Assembly (NCBI RefSeq): GCF_016906535.1
Contig: NC_057372.1
Location: forward strand, 3,143,501 to 3,207,500
Reading direction: 5' to 3'
Length of the DNA stretch: 64,000 nt
Source: Rhizoctonia solani
Lineage: Eukaryota; Basidiomycota; Agaricomycetes; Cantharellales; Ceratobasidiaceae
Of this stretch, positions 34,079 to 44,120 are shown one piece after another (position 1 is the first letter of the stretch; every line of letters starts with the position of its first letter). The translations under genes were made by a program, and so were the position numbers. A model generated the notes under the pieces. The model saw only the letters and a list, made by a program, of their open reading frames with translations. It was not told the origin of the DNA and did not search any database.

Positions 34079-35893
34079 ATGCTATCTCGACATTTGGCTG
34101 TCTCTCCTATCCGGAATAACTTGATCCACACTTCGGCGTCCACGGCTGCTCGCCCGACATATGGACTTGGTAGGAAAGGCCAACGTAAGTTCGTGTCCCA
34201 ACAAGAAATCAAAAATTTACTCGTGCCTTTACTCATATACATATCAGGTTTCGTTCCCGCTCGTGCACGATTGGCAGAACCTGACCAAACGCATGCCAAG
34301 ACCCAAAAGCCTCGCGAACGTGAGCGGCAGCGGCAATTAATCATACCACTCCCCGATTCAGAACACAGGGACATCGACCCTGGTGATATTGAACCCCTGT
34401 CGCAAACAACCTCGAGTCGATTTACGACTCCACCGCTTCTGCCTGGCATAGTTTCGCAAATTCATGAACTTCTCGGAACCAAGGCCAAACCTACTCCTGT
34501 GCAAAATATTTCTCTGTCTCACTTTTTCCGTAACGACAAGACGACCGATGCGAATACGAATGGGACTTTGCTGGCGGCCGAAACAGGGTCCGGCAAGAGT
34601 CTTGCGTATCTCCTACCACTCGTCCAGGCTTTGAAAACTAGCGAATCATCCGCGAGGGAGCCCAGTGCTAGTGACTTGGCTTCTCCCAGAGCTCTCATCC
34701 TCGTACCAACACATGAATTAGCCCGCCAAATTAAATCAACATTGTCGCATCTCACTCATGCCCCTGACACCAAACTTCGGAGCATATGTGTCTCGACTGG
34801 TTCGGCTGATTCACTATCTGCTCGGGCTGCCCAGTCCATGCCTTCCCCATCTGAGGAAGGAGAATTCCAGGTTTCCGCCTTGGAGCGAACTCGACGGGAC
34901 CCTGATGTAGTTGTTGGGACCCCAGCAAAGATCCTCGACCTTGCTCGTCCAGGTGGAAGACACAGCGTCGGGCCAATGCGACCTACTTACGAAGATAGAG
35001 TAAGGAGAGAATTTGAGCGAAACGTAAAAATGGGGTATGGGAAGGTGGAGTGGGTTGTCGTAGATGAGGCGGATGTATTGTTTGGTTCGTCAATCTCCAA
35101 AGAGTAAAACTCTTACTTACCAACTGTTTGTATAGATCCTGATTTTGCACTATGGACCGAGGCAATTCTGTCCGATATTCAAAAGCCATACAACCTGATT
35201 CTCACTACGGCAACGATCTCCGCGCATCTCTCCAAATACCTCTCCGCACATCATCCTAGTTTAACTCGACTCACCACTCCCGACCTGCACCGCCTCCCTG
35301 CATCATTACAAACGGAATACGTAGAATGGGATCGTAGGCCCGGGAATCGAAATCCTATGATTTTAAGAAAGCTGAGAGATACTTGGGCGGAAGAGGCGAG
35401 GCAACATCCGGGATGGAAGGAAAAGAGCAAGGTCATCATATTCTGCAACCGATCCAAGAAAGTCGAGGAACTGGGCGAATACTTAAAGAGAGAAGGAATC
35501 AAATGTGTCAGTCTGACGAGTGAGAGCGAGAATAGACAACGAGGGAGCAACAAACACATTTCCGCGTTCCTCAAGCCGTTTCCTGGTGCAATCCGCAAAG
35601 GCGCATCTAACTCTAGCTCTGAAGACTCGCTGGACGTACTAGTAACGACCTCCTTACTTTCACGAGGACTAGATTTTACGCCCGCCGTTCGGTCGGTATT
35701 CATTGTGGATGAGCCGAGGAACGAAGTGGATTTCATTCATCGGGCTGGTAGAGTTGGACGGGCAGGAAGAGCAGGGCGGGTTGTCGTATTTACTGATGGA
35801 AAGAACAAAGGTGCTGTTCTTGGGAAGAGGGCTCAGGGTGGCGAGAAGAGAAACTCGGGCGTGCGGAAGATATCTGCTTTTGATGCAGCCTAG
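34079..35893 (+). CDS. MRH4: Mitochondrial DEAD-box RNA helicase, MRH4-like
   Basis: Three exons, 34079-34184, 34248-35084 and 35136-35893, give 566 residues. The first intron is 63 bp and readable in frame, so an unspliced model would wrongly insert 21 residues. Start MLSRHLAVSPIRNNL resembles a mitochondrial presequence. Motif Q/I region: TPVQN, then AAETGSGKS (residues 145-153); motif Ia PTHELARQ; motif II DEAD at about 308-311; motif III TAT; motif IV VIIFCNR; then TTSLLSRGLDF and motif VI HRAGRVGRAGRAG. In yeast, Mrh4 is needed for late assembly of the mitochondrial large ribosomal subunit. The extended insert between motifs I and II fits that family. The frame is intact. Confidence 0.88.
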
Positions 35894-36473
35894 TTATTTG
35901 GTACGCCCTTTGCGACTCTTGGGATAACTTGCATTTATTTATAGCGATCGTTTCTACATTACAGAATTATTTTGTACAATATTGTAGCATTTATGCATCC
36001 TACACAACTCAAGTTGACAGTACCAAAGGTGCAGGAATTACGCACTACAATAGGAAGATAAATCAAACCTAGTGCTTAAAAGTTGATTCGGATAAGACGG
36101 TATGATACTTGGGTTCGTATGCAGGTAAATAGTCTGGGTATTGCGAGGTCAGTATAATCCAACTACTTCTATGTAGATTGACAGAAGAGTTCATCTACCT
36201 TGCACAGAGGATAGCTACACGATCATTTTGACCAGCCGAATTCTTTTCTCGAAATTATCTCCAGTATCTCGCCCTTTAATTCTTCTTGCACATCCCCACG
36301 TTAACGCGTGACCGGAAGTTGATGACATTCCGCTATAGTCTCATTTCAGCTTCTATCTCCTGGAAGTCTGTCCGGTGGAATGTTCTTGGCGAGGCGCGGG
36401 CCCGTTGATTTTACTTTCGTGAGTATAAATTACACTCCACTTTTGCTATCAGGTGACTCGTCCTCGCAGAAAA
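35894..36473. other. Intergenic stretch
   Basis: 3' flank of the helicase gene and 5' flank of the dead fungalysin copy. No other feature seen. Confidence 0.45.
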
Positions 36474-37773
36474 ATGATTCTTCCAAACCTTGCCCGTGTC
36501 GCGTCAATTATTTCCTCTGCAGTTCTGGTTGCTCCCTGGTTAGCCGGAATTGTTTCGCACAACTTGATAGCTAATTAATTCTCTTTCAGGGACGCATCCC
36601 ATAGTAGCGCCACCCATCACCTCGAGCTATAGGGCCCAATCAAACCAAAGTAGTTTCATATTATCCTGAGTCCACTTTTAAAGCAAGTCCATACCTTCAC
36701 CTATTATATGTAATTGCTAAGCTACATAATTAGACATATGGCGTTACGGGCGTTGATCACCTATTATCAAAGCGTGCGGCCAATGTATTTTCATCTGAAG
36801 CTGCCAAATGGTTCATTGCGTCTGAGACGGACGCACATCTTGATGAAGTGGTGCACAGAACCGGCCATACAATTGATGGGATATCCAACAAGTTCTTCCA
36901 CCAACAATTTGTGAGTCTTGATGACCCAGCCTCCCACTATATTCCATTAATATTTCAATGAGAGAATGGTATCAGAGTGGCAAATGCGGTTGCCAGCGTT
37001 GCTATGAAGGGGAACAAAGTAATCTTGTATGGTGCAAATTTTGTCAAAGCAAGTGAGTGACCATATATCCACTCTCAAAGGTTTGTAGCCTGATCAGACT
37101 ACACAATAGAGACTATTGTGCCTGTTGCTACTCATGTATTACAGGAGAGCGCGGTCAAAGCTGCCAAATTGGTCACTGGCGCAACTTACAACTTACACCC
37201 AATCAAACTTCAGTACTTCATCAAAGACATGGAAGTGCACAAAGTCAATTTAATTGCTTTGCTATACTTTGCATCCACAAATTGAGCCAATGGCCCAATA
37301 GAAGTCACGTCATACTTGCATACGCTGTTGAAGTTGAAAATGACAAAACGCACAAGTGGTACTCTGTCCATGTGGACTCTAATAGCGGAGAAATAGCCAA
37401 TATTGCAGATTTTACTTGGAGGCTTACTAGTGTAAGCTGAAACAGTGACATTGTTTGAATAATATACTAATGAAATACTTCTATTATTGGGTAACCCCAT
37501 TCACTTCACAAGATCTAACTAACGCTGGCTTTACTGTTTTCACGGACCCTTTTGATAAAATTGCATCCCCCAATGGACAGCATCATTACAACACAATAAC
37601 AACTACCAGTACTTCTGGGAATAATGTCCTGGTATACACCAGCAGTACCTCCATCACAACCTCTCAATCAAACCCAACAAATATCTGCAACTATGTTTAT
37701 AACTCTAATATTGGTGCCACCCAGGGAACCAACCCGGATGCTGCACAAGTAAACATATTCTATATAGTCAATA

Positions 37774-38506
37774 CACTGAGCAGCAAAAGTATTGCAGGTC
37801 AGGAGAGGTCAAAAGTTTACCTCCATTGCTGAGCACCCAATTAGTGAATCCCATCCAAATTATACTGACACATGTGGCCATTGTAACACTATGCTTTGGC
37901 ACAATATCTTACAAATCCATCAAGAACTGAGCTCACAGCCCCACTTTTGCTATAATGCAACCTGCAATACTTTTGCTGATTGTGTTGAGCATCTTACAAA
38001 TCTGCACATAACTGATTATGCAGTTGAGTACAAGTTCTGGTTTTTTGCATGCACATTCCCAGTTATATGGGCCATTGCTGGACAGAGTATCAGCTTGTTC
38101 CACCCATTAGGGACTGTGTAACAGAACTGTCTTCTCAGGGCCAGTAAAAGAAACTCCAAATTGCAGTTGCATTGCACTCAAGGTACTGTGTGGGCTGGAA
38201 ATGCTTTGGGGTATTTCAGGTGACTGCTGGTACCCAGTGAAACAGTTTGCATGACCTTCCCATACCTGGGACTGGCAATATAAGAGATTGCAGTGGGTTA
38301 GGCTGTATGAGCTGAAAATTGAAATGCCACTCATGAGCTGGGATCCAAGCCTGATGACATAGAACTTCTAGCAGTAGCAGACACAGGTCAAGGGTATGCT
38401 GAGATCAGTTATCTAGGGCAGCAGTGATGTGTACAGAAAGATAGCATGCAGTATACACAGAAATTGCAGCCAATGGGTGGGGTCTCAAATTGAACATGTT
38501 CTAACT
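37774..38506 (+). repeat. Left arm of fold-back element (733 bp)
   Basis: Inverted partner of 38610-39342. It contains an open frame at 37792-38121 identical to the minus-strand frame at 38995-39324. The peptide has a CGHC...H cluster but no domain that I recognise. Confidence 0.85.
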
Positions 38507-38609
38507 CTGTGATTGTGAATTGGAAAAGGTTGAAACTCATACAGTAGAAGGTTCCTTCAAGACAGACCTTATGATGGAAGACTGGCTGTTTCCTGATTGA
38601 CAATCACCA

Positions 38610-39342
38610 AGTTAGAACATGTTCAATTTGAGACCCCACCCATTGGCTGCAATTTCTGTGTATACTGCATGCTATCTTTCTGTACACATCACTGCTGCCC
38701 TAGATAACTGATCTCAGCATACCCTTGACCTGTGTCTGCTACTGCTAGAAGTTCTATGTCATCAGGCTTGGATCCCAGCTCATGAGTGGCATTTCAATTT
38801 TCAGCTCATACAGCCTAACCCACTGCAATCTCTTATATTGCCAGTCCCAGGTATGGGAAGGTCATGCAAACTGTTTCACTGGGTACCAGCAGTCACCTGA
38901 AATACCCCAAAGCATTTCCAGCCCACACAGTACCTTGAGTGCAATGCAACTGCAATTTGGAGTTTCTTTTACTGGCCCTGAGAAGACAGTTCTGTTACAC
39001 AGTCCCTAATGGGTGGAACAAGCTGATACTCTGTCCAGCAATGGCCCATATAACTGGGAATGTGCATGCAAAAAACCAGAACTTGTACTCAACTGCATAA
39101 TCAGTTATGTGCAGATTTGTAAGATGCTCAACACAATCAGCAAAAGTATTGCAGGTTGCATTATAGCAAAAGTGGGGCTGTGAGCTCAGTTCTTGATGGA
39201 TTTGTAAGATATTGTGCCAAAGCATAGTGTTACAATGGCCACATGTGTCAGTATAATTTGGATGGGATTCACTAATTGGGTGCTCAGCAATGGAGGTAAA
39301 CTTTTGACCTCTCCTGACCTGCAATACTTTTGCTGCTCAGTG
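38610..39342 (-). repeat. Right arm of fold-back element (733 bp)
   Basis: Inverted copy of the left arm. The inner boundary is at TTAGAACATGTTC; weaker similarity continues for about 20 bp into the spacer. Confidence 0.85.
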
Positions 39343-40000
39343 TATGCTTCATGAATTGACCGTAAGTTTCTACTATAATCTTATGAAGCCTTAGCTTAGA
39401 GTCTTCATGCAGTACTGATACAGGTTTACTGAGACCCAACATAATTTCCAACAAGATAACTGCTGACTAGGCAGGCTTGCAAATGACCAAGTTGAAGTGC
39501 GAGTTGAATCTTTGCCAGGTGGTGTAATCACTGTCCCCGCCAATGGAAGACCAGCCATAATCTGGCTTGGTGTATATTTTTGTGGCAATAGTGCATACCA
39601 GAATGATGTTACTGCACATGAATATATGCATGGCGTCAATGGTTGCCTCACAGGAGGTGGGACCGCAACGTGCTTCCAGGCCTTTGATGCACACGTGCTA
39701 GATGAAGGTTGGGCAGATTCTCTCCCAAACTTAATTCAGCAAACAAATGCAACGGACTGGGACTTTGTTGTGGGGAAGTGGGTATATCCAACACTTTGTC
39801 CTTATCCTTATTTGACAAACAAAACCACCAACCCACTCATGTATAGTGACTCTGCAACAACATGAATCTCTTCCTGGAGCTCAGCTCTGGGCAGTTATCT
39901 TGTAGTGGATTCACTACAAATCTTTTTGATCCAACACTGATATCTGATAGGAGCAACCTCTGCTAAGGCTAACTCTGAAACATTGCCACCCGGCTGCTAA

Positions 40001-40340
40001 AGCTACCTGGGTTAAGACAAGTTTCTCCCTTGCTACTTGATCTACAATATATATGTTGAAGTTGTTTCACTCCAGAACGTTTTCTGGCCTGATAATGGGT
40101 TGGGTATTACAAGTGCTTTTCATGAGAGAATATATATATATTTGGTAGTATCAATGTAATGCTATGTTACTATGCCTTTTGGTGCACTATCTTGGTAAAG
40201 CCTTTGTCATTGGAGATATTTTTACGGCAGTGATTGCCTTTAAATTGCAGCATTCACAAGATCTTATTATTATGTATCTTTATTAATATCTTCTATTCAA
40301 ACTTTATGTTGTTTGGTTAAGTAAGGAGCTGAGTGTTTGC
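40001..40340. other. AT-rich spacer
   Basis: Between the 3' remains of the dead fungalysin and of the MYND gene, which converge. No feature seen. Confidence 0.4.
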
Positions 40341-40925
40341 TCAACATTGCTGTTGGTGAGAACCATCCCCATGGTCAAGTATCCAATCCCTAAATTGAGA
40401 TTGTATCAAGCATTCAAGTAATGGTCAGAGTCAAGCTTACCTTGTCTGACACTGAGAGCTACAATATACTCTCAAGAGACATTCAGAGCACCAAAAGCCA
40501 ACAGCAGCATTATTTTGTGACTCTGGACATTGGGAGTAAGAGCACATATATGATAGGCTTTTTAGCCAGTTGACCAGACCAAGCAGTTTGCCAATCTTGT
40601 GCCAAGTCTTCAGTGCATGATCATAGAATTGGTTGGGCCAAATGAGACTGAAAATTAGTAAGGTATGTTGTACTTTATGCCAGCCATCTACTTGTTCCTT
40701 GAACTGATTGACAAGTGCTGTGTTGGGTGTCACATTGGATACTGCCCAAACAATGTACAATGAGTTAGCAAGGAACCAAAGGTTGCGTGGCATATATGGT
40801 GCAGCTACGGCAGGTTCATTGCTCAATTTTAGTAGGAGAACAATGCAACCAATAAGTGCCAGAAAATCATGTTTCACAAGAGCTAGCGCAAGGTCTTTCT
40901 GTGCCATACAACTCAAATGATGCAC

Positions 40926-41530
40926 ACTACTGAGAGGTTCTGTCCTAGACGTCCTTAAGGGAGGTCAAGGCAGTGGGTGCTTGTGGCTGTATGGACTAAG
41001 TAAAGCCACATAAGGCAGTGGGGGTGCTACCTACAACAATGAACTACCTAACTACAATGGCCACACGCTATAAGGCGGTGGCAAGCTACGTATGTACAGT
41101 GAGGACAACGCTTAAGGTGTGTAACTAAGTAACTTACTGGGCTGTAAGGCCCTCTTACAATGTGGAGATGCAACAAGAGGTAATCAACCTGGGTGTTACC
41201 ATGGTTGGTTGGCCTCCTTATATATTCTACAAGCAAGCTATTCACAAATACATTATATCAAATACCTAATCCAATAAGAACCCCGTTCTGCAGTTGGTCT
41301 TACTCATGCATACGTGTCACTGACGTGTCATAGTGATGTCATCAAGTGGAGGTGGCTACATATGCTGAGATAAGTGCAGGAGAGGACATGGCTTGGCGCT
41401 TAGTGTATGATATAAGCGCCAAAGTCACGTGATTGAAAATGTAGTCTGTTTGTCTTTGTTTAAAATTGAGAAAATTGGAATAAATTCCATGGTATTGATT
41501 GTGTCTACAACAGGTTCAATCAACTTGCTG
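40926..41530 (-). repeat. Interspersed repeat (LTR-like), relative of 17690-18261
   Basis: Reverse complement shows the same signposts as the copy in the transposase: TTTTCAATCACGTGAC, GGCGCTTAT, a TATATA box, many TTAGTTA/TAGGTAG-like words and a CCACAAGCACCCACTGCC end. Many differences are CG to TG or CA. The ends are not sharply defined and no duplication was found. Confidence 0.5.
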
Positions 41531-41629
41531 GTAGTGATCTGTGGTTTAGCACAGAAGACATAGAGGACAGAGTACATATTTATCCAAGAAATATCCAGAC
41601 CAATCCAATAATGTCAATGTGTCCTCCAG

Positions 41630-42086
41630 TGTCATAACCCATATCTGGAGGGGTTATTACCATATATATCCACTGTCACAGATATATATAGTATATATGA
41701 TGCACAGTGATATATTAATAATATAAGTTGCTGGGGGACATTGCACTCCCCCTGCCCCCCTAGCCGTGGGCCAATGTTAATGCCTGCAGGCAAGGTCTGA
41801 ATAATATATTATTATAGAAGAGATTATGTCATCCCCCCCCCCACCTCAAATCTGTAGTAGTTTAGTATAGTATTTGATAAAGGACTGGAGGGGGGGAGGT
41901 CATGTGACCTGGACTTAGAGAATATCACTAAGTCCAGCCATGTTGACCATAAGTCTCTTATATGTGGGAACCTGGGGGTTCTGAGTGCATAAGTGCGAGT
42001 ATATGCGTGTTTCCGGTGGCCGTAGTGTGTACCATGAGTGCCCTGGTATGTGAATAGAGGGCACAATAGGGGTGTGGCTCATGACA
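41630..42086. mobile_element. Solo LTR, family B (TGTCAT...ATGACA), 457 bp
   Basis: Begins TGTCATAACCC and ends GGCTCATGACA, with 5-bp duplication TCCAG on each side (41625-41629 and 42087-42091). Removing it rejoins the MYND coding frame from the DDDEENND stretch into a GGHIDII stretch. It contains a poly-C run near 41829 and a (TATATA) tract. Confidence 0.9.
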
Positions 42087-43326
42087 TCCAGAGTCATTAT
42101 TTTCCTCATCATCATCAATGGCAATCCAAAATCTGTTGACAATTGCACCAAATAGGGATGGATAGCAACCCTCTGAGCCTGACTGTACGGATTGCAACAG
42201 GAACTGCAGTAAAGGAATAACTTGTATCATAGGCAATGGTTTGAACAAGTTTGTGTTGGCAGGAACAAGCTGTGCCCCAAATGCCTGAATCAGTGTGCAC
42301 AAATCTTCAAGATCAACATAGATTGGACTTTTGCTCCAGGAGTTAGCAATCTTGTCATAGCGCATGTAATTAAGGATGAAATGCAAGGTTTGGTATTGGT
42401 CTTCTATTGCTATCAGAATGGAACGCCAAAGAAGCTTGCAAAAAGGGACACCCATAGTTTTCCTGGATGAGCCTACAACACTTGCACTGGATAGAGTCAG
42501 AAACACAACTAAACCCAGGGCCAATGCCCAAGACATACCAAGGCAAGCATGTATACCTCCAAAGAACAAACATTAGTCCAGCTATCCCAGGAAAATATGT
42601 CCTCATGAGTGCCTGGAGAAATAGCTTTCTGTCTTCCCAAGTTGCACTCAATATACTGAGAACATCTTGAGGGGGCAGGAGTAGTTGCAAAACTTGGTTT
42701 TTGTCACCACCCTTCCAGCCCATAACTCTGTTGCAAGCATCATGACCTGCTTGTGCCCTTTGTAATAGCACCCAGGAAACATGGCCTGAGAATAAAAGTA
42801 GTGGCGCAGTCTCAAGGTCTGCCTTTATGTTCTGAATTGTCATTTCCAAGCTTTTGGTTACTTTCAGAATCATGGCCCCAATCCCAATAGCAATGATCCT
42901 AAAGCAAAGGTAGCCAAATTCATGACTAAAAGGCTAGTGCTGAAGCATTAATTAAGTAGAAACAAAGATATGTTTTTAATCATTTACCAAGGACTTTCCC
43001 TCTGGTTTTACTTGCGTCAAAAGTTGAATGCACCCTCTGATAAATAATGTATTGGCAAAAAAAGGAAGATGGCAAGGCAAGGATGACAATTTCAGAACAG
43101 CTTCAAGCATAGGTAAATTAATGTCCTTGAGTCCAACCAAGTTTCCTGGGTTTGATACTTGTCCTTGTACGCTCAGGGCTTCTCCACAGATTCGATCTTT
43201 CACCATTTGCGCTTCTTGTTCCATCTCCTCAGTAACAGGTAATTGGTTTTGGGCGGCTGCAATATTGTACAAGCAGACATATTGTTCAAGTGGCCTTCCC
43301 CAACGCTTATCAACTTGGAGTGCCAT

Positions 43327-44120
43327 AGTGTGGCAAGGAATGTTGTCGCAATGGACCCTAGAGCATAATCGTAACTTGTTATAACGGTGGGTAATGACGT
43401 GCTAAGGTACGGCGCTACATAGGACCCTGATCAACGGCACGTGCACGACCTCAGGTGAGAAATGCCAAAACTCAAGTCGAAAGGGGTCCTACGGATTTTA
43501 GATTGTCTTCATTTTTAACTATTTTCTTAATTTTCTGAATGATGTATATGTGATTATACCATCGACATCGGCTTCTCGGATATGTCTCATAATTTAAATC
43601 CTCAGGTACTTTTCTCCACCTTAAACTTAGAATCGCTATCCTGTCGTGAACAAACATGGAAATCATGGAAGCTAGTGAGTCCAAAAGGATCACCAAACAT
43701 ATAAGTGTATTTGAGATTTTAATTTATGCTGTGTTTGGGGAGGTGTTTCGAGACGCCCATTCCACCATAAGGAACATTCCATCTGACCCTGTTTTGCCTA
43801 TATAGACCGAAAGCGGCACAATTTTGGCGATCGTAGCACCATTCCACGCACGAATGCCGAGCAATTGCCTTATTTGACTAGGTATATGTATCTCGTCCTT
43901 CCTTGGATATTGCTAACGCCGTTGATGCTTCCCCTTTGCTCCGGGAATGGACTGATTCTGCAGAACACATGTCGCTTCGAAACAATGTATCCACAAGGTT
44001 CCGCAAAACATGCGGGATGCTTCTCGTGTCCTCCGTTGGATCTTTTTGTCTATATAGCTCGGCACGGTTGTGTGCTTCATGCTGTCTGCCCAGTCGCTGT
44101 TCCCTAGTCAACGCCACAAC
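43327..44120. promoter_or_regulatory. Region between divergent MYND and fungalysin genes; TATA-like box
   Basis: TCTATATAGC at about 44049-44058 lies 65-70 bp upstream of the fungalysin start and is a plausible core promoter. Another TATATAG occurs near 43800. Confidence 0.45.

Larger units (their letters stand above)
37774..39342. mobile_element. Fold-back (long-TIR) element, 1569 bp, TA target duplication
   Basis: Two 733-bp arms in inverted orientation surround a 103-bp spacer. The outer ends begin CACTGAGCAGCAAAAGTATT. TA flanks both sides (37772-37773 and 39343-39344), and removing the element with one TA restores the fungalysin frame across the VN-MLHEL junction. Position sums of the outer and inner arm ends are equal (77116), so the arms match without indels. 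I find no CG dinucleotide anywhere in the left arm or spacer. Each arm can encode the same 109-residue Cys/His-containing peptide. There is no transposase, so it is non-autonomous. The TA duplication suits Tc1/mariner-like mobilisation; the CACTG start also recalls CACTA elements. Confidence 0.85.
36474..40000 (+). pseudogene. Dead fungalysin (M36 metalloprotease) copy, split by a fold-back element
   Basis: Exon fragments match the intact fungalysin at 44121-46425 in order: signal peptide MILPNLARVASIISSAV, the FTP propeptide part (NGIRVANAVASVAMKGNK), ITDPFDEL-like and NPDAA.VNIFYIVN parts. After the insertion come the catalytic region with HEYMH and DEGWAD. Breaks are: a 1569-bp insertion at 37774-39342, a TGA shortly after NFQQDNC, a stop after MYSDSATT-like sequence, and loss of the segment encoding about 30 residues near ELWAV. 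The HExxH motif is still readable but no complete protein can be made. CG dinucleotides are sparser here than in the intact copy. Confidence 0.85.
40341..43326 (-). pseudogene. MYND-type zinc-finger protein gene with two insertions
   Basis: Reading down from 43326, exon 1 encodes LEQYVCLYNIA...PVTEEMEQEAQMVKDRI and LVGLKDINLPMLEAVLKLSSLP. Exon 2 (after a 60-bp intron) starts HEFGYLCFRII. Later pieces carry ALMRTYFPGIAGLMFVL and a region with EDQYQTLHFILNY. Near 40440-40560 the C-terminus has the MYND finger: CSYSQC, then WCSEC, VYCSSQCQTRDW and, after an intron, H...C before a stop at 40341. This family is common in Rhizoctonia; function unknown, probably protein-protein binding through the finger. 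A 457-bp solo LTR (41630-42086) and a second repeat (about 40926-41530) cut the coding sequence, and a stop codon follows an IFLG stretch near 41580. So the gene is broken. Confidence 0.7.

Noticed and set aside
37774..39342. Pure assembly artefact explanation for the palindrome
   Set aside because: Not fully excluded, but the TA duplication, defined ends, a non-palindromic 103-bp spacer and exact restoration of the host frame fit a real insertion better.
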